A stretch of DNA of 64,000 bases from Aminiphilus circumscriptus DSM 16581 (GTDB taxonomy: Bacteria; Synergistota; Synergistia; Synergistales; Aminiphilaceae): positions 248,001 to 312,000 of the forward strand of contig NZ_JAFY01000005.1 of assembly GCF_000526375.1 (NCBI RefSeq), written 5' to 3'. The notes below the pieces were generated by a model. That model saw nothing but the letters and a program-made list of their open reading frames with translations. It searched no databases and was not told the DNA's origin. Position 1 is the first letter of the stretch. Each line of letters opens with the position of its first letter. Below are positions 25,964 through 35,825 of the stretch, piece after piece. A program made the position numbers and the translations under genes.

Positions 25964-27202
25964 ATGAACAGAGTGGCAAAAACGGTTGTATTGGGTTTGC
26001 TTTTGTCGGTCCTCGTGGTTCCCGGCTCGCTGGCGCAGGAGAACCCGCTCTTCCTCCTCTTTCCCCATCTGAAAAGCATGCCCGCGCCTCCATGGGTCAA
26101 GGAGGGTATGCGCCTCACCTACTATTCCTCCGCGGCAAGCATCCCGGAAGGACGTCATCTCTACTTCAAAGATGAGAACGGGTCATGGGTGGACGACCAG
26201 GGAAACCGGTACAGGCAGGAGGAAAGCGTCGGTGCAGGTGGCCATGGCTATACCCAGATCGACGTGGCGGCTCTGGAGGGACAGCGCGTCGCTCTCCACA
26301 TCAAAAGCCTCGGAATGACCGGCATCGGCGCACAACAAAGCGCTCTTTCGCTCCTCGGCTTCGACGCGTACGAGGGGCCTTCCGCGGCAGGCTCCGACTG
26401 GTGGATTTCTCCCCAGTTCCTCGCCTCGGTGGAGGAACGAAACGAAGGGGGGCTCCGCATTCTCCGCATGCCCTATCCGCTGGGGCAGACCACCTACCGC
26501 GCCATCCGCTTCCAGACGGAGGACCCGCAGGGGCGCCACGTCCGGGTCTACGATCTGGACTCAGGCGTGCTGCTTCACGCAGGGAGCGCCGTTTCGGGAC
26601 GCATCTCCGGTTCCTTCACGCAGGAACTCCGCCCGGGGACGTCGGGTATGCTGAGCCAGAGCACCTTCGTAGGGGCTCGTCAGGTGACGCTTCCCTGGAT
26701 GCAGGGGACACCCCCGCCCTGGCTCGCCACACTCCAAGCGCTCCGCTACGAGGGGACTACCACGGTCTACATCCCCGGCTCTCCCGCGTTTCCCCTTCCC
26801 GTGGCGCTCACGGCACAAACGGTCGCCCAAGGAGGGAGATGGCTGCTTCTCCGTGCGATCGATCTCCTCGCGTCGGTTCCCGGCCTTCCGCCTTCCGAAA
26901 GGCATTCATCCCGGATCAGCGGCATCGCCCAAACGGGCGGATTCTGGCTGCCTCCGGACGGTATCGGGACACTCCAGCCCGGCCAACATCTCGACACGGA
27001 CCCCGTGACGGGCATCGCCACCTCCGTGAGCTTCCGCGGAGCCGGCCAGGACGGGCGCCCTCTGGTGACACTGGTCGAGTCCTGTTCCGGCTACTCGCTC
27101 GAATGTACCTACGACGCAGAAAGCGGTCTGCTCGCCGCATTCCGGCACGAGGACAGAAAACTCAACCAGGTCACGGAAATGCGCCTTGTGCAGACTCAAT
27201 GA
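25964..27202 (+). CDS. Secreted protein of unknown function (412 aa)
   Basis: Signal peptide MNRVAKTVVLGLLLSVLVVPGSLAQ with cleavage likely after SLAQ. The mature part is beta-rich, with many Gly/Ser/Pro turns and repeating pairs such as GRHVRVYDLDSGVLLHAG and SLECTYDAESGLLAAF near the end. No family is recognised. AAAGGAG precedes ATG 25964. It is convergent with another secreted unknown (27306-28127), which may be functionally related. The protein is probably periplasmic or surface-exposed. Confidence 0.75.
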   Translation: MNRVAKTVVLGLLLSVLVVPGSLAQENPLFLLFPHLKSMPAPPWVKEGMRLTYYSSAASIPEGRHLYFKDENGSWVDDQGNRYRQEESVGAGGHGYTQIDVAALEGQRVALHIKSLGMTGIGAQQSALSLLGFDAYEGPSAAGSDWWISPQFLASVEERNEGGLRILRMPYPLGQTTYRAIRFQTEDPQGRHVRVYDLDSGVLLHAGSAVSGRISGSFTQELRPGTSGMLSQSTFVGARQVTLPWMQGTPPPWLATLQALRYEGTTTVYIPGSPAFPLPVALTAQTVAQGGRWLLLRAIDLLASVPGLPPSERHSSRISGIAQTGGFWLPPDGIGTLQPGQHLDTDPVTGIATSVSFRGAGQDGRPLVTLVESCSGYSLECTYDAESGLLAAFRHEDRKLNQVTEMRLVQTQ

Positions 27203-27305
27203 GGATGAAGCGCCTCCCAGGTTTGACCGTAGAGGAGGCGAGGAGCTGCAGCCGCTCTTCCACCTTTGTCCTCAACGCGAGAAAAAACGGAACAACCTAC
27301 GTGCT

Positions 27306-28127
27306 TCACCGCAGAGGAATGAACAGGCGAGGCCCGTCGCTCTCCAGAACCCTGTAGAGCCGTCCCTTCTCCCGGTCCCAGGCAAAGGGACCGCTTGAGG
27401 CGGGGCAGCCGAATCCGTCGAGAAAAACCATCCCGCGCCCCACGGCGGTCTCGGAGGAAACCAGACCCCGGAGCGGCACCGCAAGGGGTTGCTTTCCGAG
27501 AACACGCCGCTCCCCCCAACTCCCCCGGGGCGGAACGAGATTCCGGGATGTCATCTCCCGGAGCAACAGGTCGGCCTCGACCGGGCAGGTGGACAGAAAG
27601 AAGAATGTCGCCCTCGTCGAGGCGGCAAACCTGTCCAGAAGCCAGAAGGCAAGCCACTCCGCTCCGGGAGGCGCCCCTTCGCGGAGCAAACTTGCCGCCG
27701 CCCAGAACACCGCATCCACCGCGGCGAGCGATTTGGGGATCTCTCGGGAGTTCCAGAATCCCGAGACGGCATCCCATTTTCCGGGATCACCCTCGGGGAA
27801 AAGGGATTCCACCAGCGCCAACGCCTCCGCGGCAATCTCCATGGAAAAAGGACCCTTCGGTGCGGCACGGCCATCATCGCTTCGGAACGCTTTTTCGAGG
27901 GCCGTCCATCGCTCCTCCGGGGAAGCACTCCTGGCGAAGGAGAGAATCAGCTCCTTCGCGGGGAGAATCTTTTCCCTCCCCGCCATACGCTGCTCATACC
28001 GATGCAACAACTCCTCGTAGGCGCTTTCGCCCCACGCCGTTCCTCCGGCACACGACATGGAAAACACCAAAAGCACACACACCGCGGCGGTACCGAAAAT
28101 ACCTTTTGCAACCCTCCCTGATTTCAC
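27306..28127 (-). CDS. Exported protein of unknown function (273 aa)
   Basis: GTG 28127 with a GGAGGAG ribosome binding site begins a typical signal peptide (VAKGIFGTAAVCVLLVFSMS). The CAGG that follows is not a good lipobox, so signal peptidase I cleavage near TAWG is favoured. The mature part is helical at first (YEELLHRYEQRMAGREKILPAKE), then mixed; the end contains FAWDREKGRLYRVLESDGPRL. No family is recognised. It follows the isochorismatase-like gene by 62 nt. The open frame further upstream (to 28343) lies inside that gene and is ignored. Confidence 0.65.
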   Translation of the reverse strand: MKSGRVAKGIFGTAAVCVLLVFSMSCAGGTAWGESAYEELLHRYEQRMAGREKILPAKELILSFARSASPEERWTALEKAFRSDDGRAAPKGPFSMEIAAEALALVESLFPEGDPGKWDAVSGFWNSREIPKSLAAVDAVFWAAASLLREGAPPGAEWLAFWLLDRFAASTRATFFFLSTCPVEADLLLREMTSRNLVPPRGSWGERRVLGKQPLAVPLRGLVSSETAVGRGMVFLDGFGCPASSGPFAWDREKGRLYRVLESDGPRLFIPLR

Positions 28128-28189
28128 CGGTCTCCTCCCCCCTTCTTGCAAAATCTCACCACCAGTGCGGCTGCACAAACCGTACGACG

Positions 28190-28708
28190 TCAGCCCGGAA
28201 TACCGTTCAAAACCTTTCCGAGCGCTCCGCAGGAGATGAGTTCGTTCACACGCTCCACAAAAGGAATGTTCTCGGGACAAATGCTCGCCAATCCCCCCCG
28301 GAGAAGAATGGAGGAATAGCCGAGATCGCGGGCTCCGCGGCACGAGGAGAGCACACAGAATTCCGCACAGAATCCGGCGAAAATTACCGTATCCACCCCA
28401 AGGGAGCGGAGCCGTTCGTCCAGATCGGTACCGCAGAAGGCATTGCCCTTCTCCTTCACGACCCGGAGATCCTCCGGAGCGACGACAAACGCCTCGGGCA
28501 GATCGAATCCCTTTGCCCCCGGGACGAGTCCATCCTCGGCATCACAATGCTGCACCCACACTACGGGCAGCTTCTTCGCCCGAAAGAGGGGTACGACGGC
28601 GTTGATCATCGCCTGCGCCTCTTCAAGGGAGCGTCGCGTCACTTCGTTGTGCCCATAGAACAAATTCTGCATGTCCACGACAAGAAAAGCCGGCTTCATG
28701 AAAAACAT
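28190..28708 (-). CDS. Isochorismatase/nicotinamidase-like cysteine hydrolase
   Basis: Cytoplasmic hydrolase of 172 aa. Catalytic triad visible: Asp in LVVDMQNLF near residue 12, Lys in KEKGNAF near 88, and Cys in GFCAEFCVLSS near 120. The cis-peptide region before the Cys is kept. The family includes nicotinamidase, isochorismatase and other amidases; the substrate is unknown. ATG 28708 is chosen (GGAGAAGGAG upstream); ATG 28699 is possible. The exported unknown protein lies directly downstream. Confidence 0.85.
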   Translation of the reverse strand: MFFMKPAFLVVDMQNLFYGHNEVTRRSLEEAQAMINAVVPLFRAKKLPVVWVQHCDAEDGLVPGAKGFDLPEAFVVAPEDLRVVKEKGNAFCGTDLDERLRSLGVDTVIFAGFCAEFCVLSSCRGARDLGYSSILLRGGLASICPENIPFVERVNELISCGALGKVLNGIPG

Positions 28709-29288
28709 CGCTCCTTCTCCATTCGGATTGTCCACCCGAGGCGGTGCTCCCGTCTCTCTTTACGAACACAACGCTGAGACAAGGGTCGTTTTCGAGGACC
28801 TCCTCCTGTTTCCCGGCTTCGCTCCTCCGCGTGGACAAAGAGATTGTACGGCAAATTCGCCTCCCGGAGGAGAGAAGATCGTTGTTCAGCAGGTCGTTTT
28901 TTCATCCGGGAAAGAGCGGAGAATCCGAAGAGGGAGCGGAGAAATGCCTTTCCGAGAAAAGGCTGTCGCTCCGGTCTCGGCGAGGAGGAACGGCTTCCTT
29001 TGCGACGAAGCGAACCCCTTCGCCTCTGCCGGAAAAATCCGGGCCCGGGCGAGGTCCGATGTTCCGCCCTGCCGCAAAAACTCACTCGTGCCGGGAGAGC
29101 CCCTTCACGACCTTGTCGATCGCTTTCCGCTCTCCGTAGAACGCCATGCCCACGAGATTGAGTTTCTCTCCGGGAACACCGAGCACCGCCGCACGGTTCG
29201 CCTCGTCTCCCGAGGTTCTGAAAACGGTGAGGCCACATCCCCGTCTCGCGCTGAAACAGCCGGAGAAACGAGAACGGCGAAAGGTCGA
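28709..29288. other. Unassigned stretch with a probable gene fragment
   Basis: No complete gene is convincing here. On the minus strand, 29082-29288 encodes a protein-like C-terminus (VLGVPGEKLNLVGMAFYG then ERKAIDKVVKGLSRHE, stop at 29082) with no start, because the IS5-type relic begins at 29289. This looks like the 3' end of a gene cut by the insertion; the family is not recognised. 28709-29081 shows only overlapping frames without ribosome binding sites. Confidence 0.4.
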
Positions 29289-29911
29289 GGAATCTCTGAA
29301 AAACTCGCGGATGTCGCCGTTTTTCCCTTGAGACCGTAAAATGAATCCCAAAGTCACCATGTTCCTCCGGTGCGACCTTCTTTCCAGGGGGCTGAGGTAC
29401 GAGAAAGCGACAGAAAACTTTCGCGAGCGCCATTTCGTTCGAGAAAGACCGAAAACCCACCAAACGGGAACTCTTTCTCGCCGAAATGGAACAGAGAGTC
29501 CCTTGGAAAGAGCTTTGCGCTCGTCTCGAACCCTTCTATCCGAAAGAGGGAAAGGGACGTCCTCCCATAGGGCTGGAAATGCTTGCGGCTCCACGTTCTC
29601 CAGAACGAGTTCGGGCCTTGAGCGACAGGGGTGTAGAAGAAGCCCTCGTGTGACGTGGAGTCCATGCGGCGCTTCGCCCGTATCGATCTTGCGCAACGAA
29701 CCCGTTCCGGACGCACGATTTGCACGTTCCGCCATCTTCTGGAAACCCACAAGCTCGCAAGAGTCCCTTCGAGGCGGGAAATCTTTCTCTCGCCTCCCGG
29801 GGCTTAAAACTCTCCGAGGGAACCAACGCGCCCGCCACGATCCTCCATGCTCCTTCGCAGGCGAAAACCTGAGAGAAGAAACGCGACCCGGAGATGCATT
29901 CCACGAAGAAG
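29289..29911 (+). pseudogene. Degenerate IS5-family transposase and left end
   Basis: The left end GGAATCTCTGAAAAA at 29289 matches the terminal repeat of the MITE family. About 105 nt later broken reading frames give IS5-type transposase pieces: FEKDRKPTKRELFLAEME then RVPWKELCARLEPFYPKEG at 29422-29545, ALSDRGVEEALV ending at a stop near 29645, TICTFRHLLETHKLA near 29716, and EKKRDPEMHSTKKGN near 29875. Several frameshifts and stops separate them, no start codon remains, and the catalytic C-terminal half is missing where MITE copy C begins. It is dead, and probably a past source of the MITEs. Confidence 0.75.
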
Positions 29912-30011
29912 GGAACCTCTGAATAAGGCTACGTCAGCCCCGCAGAGCGCCCCGCAGAGCTTGATGCGACCCGAGCCAAGGGAAAGCGAAAGGTTTTTAT
30001 TCAGAACTTCC
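29912..30011. repeat. MITE copy C (100 bp, reversed)
   Basis: Same element as copies A and B in the opposite orientation and more diverged. Left end GGAACCTCTGAATAAGG; the right end reversed is GGAAGTTCTGAATAAAAAC, followed by a tandem repeat of the last 12 bp. No clear target duplication is left. It sits at the truncation point of the IS5-type relic. Confidence 0.75.
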
Positions 30012-30095
30012 TCAGAACTTCCCTAAGAAACACGCCTTCGAGAGAGGAAACTCTGTGGAAATCCGTAAATTCCCGGTCGCTCCGTTTTCTCTCTT

Positions 30096-30620
30096 TCACG
30101 GCGCGCCTTTTTGCGTCCCGACGGACGTGCCAGGCCAGACATAGGGCAGATCGGGAGGTTCCGTCCATCCGAATCGGCCGTACCACGATGGATCCTTGCG
30201 GAGCAGGTTGGACCGATGCGCCCTGTGGAAAGCCTCGTCCCCGAACCAGAAAGGGAGAAAACCGCGTTCCTCGCCCTTCATGGCACGGACATACCGCTCC
30301 GCCAGCTGCACCGCAAGCGCTTCGCCTTCGGAAGACGCTCCTTCGAGGCGGAAGGCGACCGCGAGAATCTTTCCTCTGCATGTGTCGGCGAAACCGAGAG
30401 AGATCCAGCGGTCACAGACGACGACACCGAAATGCGCGAGCGCGGCGGTGTGTCCCTCCCACATGATTCTGGCCGGGTGCGAGCGCCACCCCGTCAAAGC
30501 GCGACCGGGGAGAAAGGTGTTGAGAAGCTGCAACACCTCCACGCGCTGCTTACCGAGGCGTTTCGGATCGAGTACGGCGGCACTCGCCGCGAAGTCTCCG
30601 TAGGGAAGAAAGGTCTGCAT
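30096..30620 (-). CDS. MSMEG_6728/Pyr_excise-family protein (T4 endonuclease V-like)
   Basis: Protein of 174 aa resembling the family that contains T4 pyrimidine-dimer glycosylase. Seen: MQTFLPYGDFAASAAVLDPKRLGKQRVEVLQLL at the N-terminus, WRSHPARIMWEGHTAAL near residue 45, then DTCRGK. In phage T4 the enzyme removes UV dimers; for the bacterial proteins this is inferred from the shared fold. ATG 30620 follows GGGAGAG. It stands alone between mobile remnants, and 30621-30825 shows no gene. Confidence 0.8.
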   Translation of the reverse strand: MQTFLPYGDFAASAAVLDPKRLGKQRVEVLQLLNTFLPGRALTGWRSHPARIMWEGHTAALAHFGVVVCDRWISLGFADTCRGKILAVAFRLEGASSEGEALAVQLAERYVRAMKGEERGFLPFWFGDEAFHRAHRSNLLRKDPSWYGRFGWTEPPDLPYVWPGTSVGTQKGAP

Positions 30621-30825
30621 GATTGCTCTCCCGCAATAGATACACCCGTCATTGCCCTCTCAAAACGGAAGGGGCTTTTCTCGCCCGGCAAGGATCCCGA
30701 CCGGCACTTCGCTCCGGCACGTCGCATCCGGGCACCTTCGCTCCTCGGCGGACATCATTCTTCGAATCAGCATAGACGAAATCCATCACAGGAGCCAGAC
30801 CCCTTTTCCCTCTTTGGCACCAAAA

Positions 30826-31628
30826 AGTTGTGTGCGTCAAGTTGTGCAAAAAGATTTTCATGGTGTTTGGCGGCCGTCTGCGGCGATGAGCCACACTTTT
30901 CCAAGAGTGCCTTTTTGTGTTCGATCAACAGGTCCCTGCCCGAGGTAGCGACTGGACTCCAGCCACGCCTCGGAGGTTTCGACGCACAGTGCCCGTATCA
31001 GGCGCTGACATGCATCGGTGTTTGGGAAGATACGGACGACCCGGGTCCTTCTCTTGATCTCTTCGTTGAGCCGTTCCAGCATGTTGGTTGACTTCAGATG
31101 CTTGTGATGTGCTCTGGGAAGCCGGTAGAAGGTCAGCGTCTCCTCTATGTTCTCCTCCACCCAGTCAACAAGCTTCGGATATTTCCTCTGCCATTTGGTG
31201 ATCCAGGACGTCAGATCCCGGTGGGCCTCCATAATGTCCCGGCGGTCGTAGATCCAGCGGAGTTCCTGGAGACAGTCGTCATCGGCCTTACGGGGCGGAT
31301 GATCCAGAGCATTCCGCAGAAAATGGACGTAGCAACGCTGCCAAGATGCTTCGAGCAGGGTCTCTCCGATGGCCGAACGAAGTCCTGCGTGTCGGATACC
31401 ACGAATTCGACACCGCGCAAACCCCGTAGCTTGAGCCCGAGAAGAAACTCTTTCCAACTGCTTGCCGTTTCACGGGGAGCCAATTCCACCGCCAAGATCT
31501 GCCGCTGCCCCTCCCGGTTGATTCCGATGGCGATCTGTACCGCCTGGGAATGGATAACTCCGTTCTCGCGAACTTTCTCGTAGCGGGCATCCAGAATCAA
31601 ATACGGGTACGCTACAATTCCTCGGTAA
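30826..31628 (-). mobile_element. IS256-family insertion sequence, 5'-truncated copy 1
   Basis: Carries the last two thirds of an IS256-type mutator transposase in two frames. One starts YPYLILDARYEKVRENGV and reaches EFVVSDTQDFV near 31390; the frame then shifts to RHAGLRSAIGETLLEASWQRC and runs to the stop at 30858. The N-terminus is missing; it ends at 31626 against the 318-bp repeat. The terminal end GTTGTGTGCGTCAAG is at 30828. It is inverted relative to copy 2 (43150-44352) and shares its internal deletion and frameshift, so it cannot make transposase. Confidence 0.85.
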
Positions 31629-31946
31629 TCGGTACTCATGAGAACGGCCCCCTTCTCGAAGAGAAGAGGGCCGTTTGGAGTGCGGCAGAGCGAAAACCTA
31701 CTCGATCACCGACGCCTTGAGGATCACCACCGGCTCCAGGGGAACGTCCTGAAAAAATCCGACGTTGCCGGTGTCCACGGTCTTGATGGCATCGACCACA
31801 TCTTTTCCCTCCACAACGCGGCCAAAGACGGCATACCCCCATCCTTGCACGTTCGGCGCCGTGTGGTTGAGAAAAGCATTGTCCTTGACGTTGATGAAGA
31901 ACTGCGCCGTCGCCGAATGGGGATCCTTTGTCCGGGCCATGGCAAC
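31629..31946 (-). repeat. 318-bp direct repeat, left copy, holding a ppiB 3' fragment
   Basis: Nearly identical to 45458-45775 (one difference noticed, G/A at 31759/45588). It contains the end of the cyclophilin gene (codons for [15 protein letters not shown] to the stop at 31698) and the hairpin downstream of it. At 31946 the match stops after GTTGCC, and the next bases belong to the helicase gene region instead of ppiB. The fragment keeps an in-frame ATG at 31940 and could give an 80-aa truncated protein lacking the first half of the cyclophilin fold. Confidence 0.9.
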
Positions 31947-31956
31947 TGGATGTCTG

Positions 31957-34900
31957 TCAAACGCCTCTTTGCTCCATCAATCTCTTCTTTAACCGCTCTT
32001 TGACGCGCAGAACTGTAATTTCGTTTCTCTTGTAACTCTTCAGAAGGCTCTCGGCCTCTCTGCACGCGGAGTCTAGACCTGCCTTGAAGAGAAGGACGGG
32101 GACGGAGATCGTGGCTGTTCGACCAAGTTTCGGGATGTCCAGCTCGAAAAAGACTTCCGGCAGTTTTTTCAAGGGATTCGTCTCCATATCGATGACGGGA
32201 ATGACGTCCTTTTCCCCGAGACACTGGTCAAGTCCCTGCACGACTCCCCAAAAGAGGTCCTCGTCCCTCACACCGATCATGGAAAGGCTTTTTATGTAGC
32301 AATACGCAACAAACCACTCCAGCCATCTCTGCGTTTTCGCAGCCGTCTCGTTGATCCTCAGGACCCGATTGTAGACCGACCGTTCGTAGGCCACGACGTC
32401 TTTCTCGATCTCCTCGAGCCGGGCCTTCAGCTCCTTTTCGAAGTCCGGGAGCTTCCCCTCTTGGGGCGCCTCGTCGGCAAGACTCACCCCCTCCAGATCC
32501 GCAAGACCTGTAACGAGCCGTTCCCCCTGTTCGGTGTTGACCACCAGGGCCTCCACCGGTCGATAGGCATCCAAAGCCAAAGGCGCAACGGAGATCGGAG
32601 GCTCGGCTGCCTCGAGGACCGCCTCCATCAGGCGCTCGAAAACCGGGTCCAGATAGGTCGCCAAATGAAGCTCGCACTCCAGACCCGGAATGCCCGTCTC
32701 GAGGACCGCCCGGTCGCCGGTCAGGCAACACCCCCTTGGAATGCCCGGAATTCCCGCGAGGCGCAACACCTTCTCGTTCGTTCCGGGCACGAGTTCGCAC
32801 CCCAGGTCACACAGGTACCGGCAATTCGCCAACAGCCCCCAGATGCTTTCCAGTGTCACCGGCATCGCGCCGGTCCGTCTCCGCTCGGAAATCCTCCGGT
32901 AGAAATCGTAAAGCTCCTCGGGGGGCACTTCCATGGCCTCGATCTGCCGTTTCTGCCTTTCCATTCGTTCCTTCGCCACTTGCTCAAGTTTAAATTCCGA
33001 AATCTTTCCTGCGGCGTAGGCGTCGAAATCTTCCTCGGAGAGAGGAAGGATGGAGAACGGAATCGAGCCCGTCATCTCTTGAGCGACCCGGAGGCGATCC
33101 AAGAGCCTCCCGTAGATGATTTCCTCCACGGAATCCAGCATGCAGAGGTTGAGGACGAAGATTTCCTCGTGCTTCTGGCCGATGCGGTCGATGCGACCCA
33201 CCCGCTGTTCCACCTTCATGGGGTTCCAGGGCAGGTCGAAGTTGATCAACAGATCGGCGGTCTGCAGGTTCAGCCCCTCCGCCGCGGCGTCCGTGCAGAG
33301 CAGGACGTCCACTTCGTCGCGAAGAAATCGCTTTTTCACGTCCTCCCGGTCCGTATTGACGAGCTCCCCCCGGCTTTCGTCGTAATACGCGCAATATCTT
33401 CCGCTGTAGACTCCGAGCCGGAGGTTCGGTGCCTGCCGCCGCAACGTCCGGCGAAGATCGTCAAGGGTGTCGAGATACCGGGTGAAAAGAACCGTCTGCC
33501 TGATCCGGCTGTTGTCCTCCTTCCTCCTCCTGCCCTCAAGACATTTCAAGAGCTCTTTCGTCTTCGACGAAATGCCCGTCAACGCCTCCAAACGCTTCAG
33601 GATTTCCGCGATGGCATCCCTCTCCCACTGCAGGTCCTCCGGACTCCGGTTTTCCAGGACCTTGTCCAGCGGATTTTCATCCGTGTCCCGCTCCTCCGGG
33701 TTGAAGTCCTCGGGTTCTTCCGGAGCGGCTCCCAAGGCAAGAAGCGTTCGCTCGACCTTCTCCCTGCGCCTCTTGAGGGATTCCTGCAAGGCATAGAACG
33801 AAGAGCTGCACCGCTGGCGCAGGAAGCTCAAATAGAACCCCAGACTGGCCCGGTTCTCGCTTTCCGTACCGGATTCCTCGATTTTCCGGGCCAATTCCTG
33901 GCAATATTCCTGGAGACCGTCGTAAACATCCTTTTCTTCCGCAGTGAAAACGATCCTTGGTATCGGAAGGATGGTTCGCGTCGCCAGGTTCTCCCGCAGT
34001 TGGCCCTTTGCCTTGTAAAGCTCAAGGAGTTTTCTCGTATGCCGGAGCATCACCCTGGACAGCGGAGCAGCGGCAAAAAGCAGCCTTCGGATAAAGGCAT
34101 GGTCCGCCGTGCGAGGGGACCGGTTTTCCTGGAGCCAGTCTTCCAGGATGGTCCTGACGCGTCCCTGGATGATGCCATCGCTCAGGTAATTCCATAGCCA
34201 GGGATCTTCCTCTTGGATCCTCTCGATCGCCCGCTTGAGAAGTTTCCATTCGGAGGGATCGAGCGGCTCGTTGCGTCCCAGCTTCCCCAGCCCTTCGTAA
34301 TAGGCTCGCACCAGGGAAGGCGATGCCCCAAAGGCCCCCACCCGTTCGCAAAGCCGGAAAAGGTCGTAGGCCTCGATCCAATCCAACTGCACCGGAGTCG
34401 CGGTGGCCATCCAAAGGGCTTCGGCCTTTTCCCCCAGGTGTTCCTCGATGGTTTGATAGAGCTTGCCGTAGGAGGGATCCGACCGGCAGCTGTCCTCCGT
34501 GTTGGGGTTTTTCCGACGGGCGTAATGCGCTTCGTCCACGAGCACCACATCGAAGGAATCCGCCTTCAAAAGTTCGAAAAGCCGCTCCTCTCTCACAACA
34601 AGCCCGCTGGAAAGGATGCAAAGGTCTGGCTCGAAGAGGTTCTCCGCGGAGAAACTCTCTTGATCCGGAAAGAGAACCTCGTGTTTCTTGGCGGGACTAG
34701 CGATGCCACGCCGGAAGGGAAGAGAGAACTTGGAGGCCATTTCCCGTTGCCACTGCTGGGTCAGGCTGGCAGGTGACACCACAAGAACCCGCTCGATCAC
34801 CCCGGACAGGAGGAGGGAGCGCAGGGCCAGCCCCGCCTCGATGGTCTTGCCCAGTCCGACCTCGTCGCAGAGCATGAAGCTCGAGGGCCAGTTTTCGATG

Positions 34901-35823
34901 AGCCGCCGCGCCACCACCTCCTGATGGGGCCAGGGGGAGACCGGGGCGGTTTCCATGCCCACCCAGAGTCCGCCCGGCATGTGAGGCGCCATCCGAATCA
35001 CCTTGAAGGCCAGCCATTCCTCAGGGGAGGGTTTTGGTGGAACCTTTCGCGGAGTGCCGTCCACCTCCCGGGGAACGCTGACCCGCTCTCCCATCTTCAC
35101 CAGTTTTCGATGGACCGCCTCCGGCAGGGTCAGGACCCGAAAATGAGGATGCCGGTTCTCCCAAAGGGCCTCGAAATCCCTCTGATGGTCGGAAATCCGG
35201 CTTGATGACGGTCCTTCCCACCAATCGCAGTCGACGTTCAGGTTTTCCGCGTTCAAAACCAGAGCTGTTTTCGATTCATTCAAGGACCCGGACGCCAAAA
35301 TCCGGTGCCCCGCCGCGTCCCGAAAAAGCGCCCATTTTTCGTGGACGTATCCGTCCTCCTGGGACTCGAACGGCAGAGGTTCCGCCGTCTTTCCATGCAG
35401 GCGGAAGGCAACCCGCACCTCAAGAAACCCCCTGCTGACCATCCAGGCCAGAAGCTCGACTCCGCGGGTCACGTTTTCAGGCCAGGTCCCCTCCAATTGC
35501 GACAACAGGTGCTTTTCGAGGCGGGCTTGTTCCCCGGAAAGGACGGCCGCCACGTCGTCCGGGCTCATGTTTGCTCCGGCGATGAGCCGCATCCGTCCAT
35601 CGTGGGCCGTGAAAGCCGAATATCCCTGCGAAGCCGCGGCCAAAGACGAGGAGGTGAAGTAGCCCGCCACCCGGTCGTACGCCACAGAACGCTCCAGAAC
35701 CGGGATGTAGAACTCGTGGAGGATGTCCACGAGGCTTCCGTCCTCCCGGAGGGTCGAGGTCTTGTAGGCGTAGTTCCAAGTCCGGTCGCGGAAGCGAAGG
35801 CCGCCCTCACCCAGGCGAGCCAT
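31957..35823 (-). CDS. PLD-nuclease/SNF2-type helicase fusion of a defence operon
   Basis: Large protein of 1288 aa. Residues about 30-230 form a phospholipase-D-like domain with VHEKWALF (HxK near 163) and [10 protein letters not shown]. The helicase core follows: Walker [14 protein letters not shown] near 321, DEAH box [11 protein letters not shown] near 429, TATPVQ near 465, and the C-terminal lobe with [22 protein letters not shown] and [11 protein letters not shown] near 878. The last 350 residues are unlike known domains. It is the last gene of the operon, 2 nt after the methyltransferase. In helicase-methylase-ATPase systems it would process or translocate on foreign DNA; this role is inferred. 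The stop at 31957 is followed after 16 nt by the ppiB fragment. Confidence 0.9.
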   Translation of the reverse strand: MARLGEGGLRFRDRTWNYAYKTSTLREDGSLVDILHEFYIPVLERSVAYDRVAGYFTSSSLAAASQGYSAFTAHDGRMRLIAGANMSPDDVAAVLSGEQARLEKHLLSQLEGTWPENVTRGVELLAWMVSRGFLEVRVAFRLHGKTAEPLPFESQEDGYVHEKWALFRDAAGHRILASGSLNESKTALVLNAENLNVDCDWWEGPSSSRISDHQRDFEALWENRHPHFRVLTLPEAVHRKLVKMGERVSVPREVDGTPRKVPPKPSPEEWLAFKVIRMAPHMPGGLWVGMETAPVSPWPHQEVVARRLIENWPSSFMLCDEVGLGKTIEAGLALRSLLLSGVIERVLVVSPASLTQQWQREMASKFSLPFRRGIASPAKKHEVLFPDQESFSAENLFEPDLCILSSGLVVREERLFELLKADSFDVVLVDEAHYARRKNPNTEDSCRSDPSYGKLYQTIEEHLGEKAEALWMATATPVQLDWIEAYDLFRLCERVGAFGASPSLVRAYYEGLGKLGRNEPLDPSEWKLLKRAIERIQEEDPWLWNYLSDGIIQGRVRTILEDWLQENRSPRTADHAFIRRLLFAAAPLSRVMLRHTRKLLELYKAKGQLRENLATRTILPIPRIVFTAEEKDVYDGLQEYCQELARKIEESGTESENRASLGFYLSFLRQRCSSSFYALQESLKRRREKVERTLLALGAAPEEPEDFNPEERDTDENPLDKVLENRSPEDLQWERDAIAEILKRLEALTGISSKTKELLKCLEGRRRKEDNSRIRQTVLFTRYLDTLDDLRRTLRRQAPNLRLGVYSGRYCAYYDESRGELVNTDREDVKKRFLRDEVDVLLCTDAAAEGLNLQTADLLINFDLPWNPMKVEQRVGRIDRIGQKHEEIFVLNLCMLDSVEEIIYGRLLDRLRVAQEMTGSIPFSILPLSEEDFDAYAAGKISEFKLEQVAKERMERQKRQIEAMEVPPEELYDFYRRISERRRTGAMPVTLESIWGLLANCRYLCDLGCELVPGTNEKVLRLAGIPGIPRGCCLTGDRAVLETGIPGLECELHLATYLDPVFERLMEAVLEAAEPPISVAPLALDAYRPVEALVVNTEQGERLVTGLADLEGVSLADEAPQEGKLPDFEKELKARLEEIEKDVVAYERSVYNRVLRINETAAKTQRWLEWFVAYCYIKSLSMIGVRDEDLFWGVVQGLDQCLGEKDVIPVIDMETNPLKKLPEVFFELDIPKLGRTATISVPVLLFKAGLDSACREAESLLKSYKRNEITVLRVKERLKKRLMEQRGV

Positions 35824-35825
35824 TC

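Noticed and set aside
28671-29339. 222-codon plus-strand frame across the isochorismatase start
   Set aside because: No ribosome binding site, no recognisable pattern, Arg/Ser-rich composition, and it runs into the IS5 end.
32461-34197. 578-codon plus-strand frame opposite the helicase
   Set aside because: Shadow frame; the helicase motifs lie on the minus strand.
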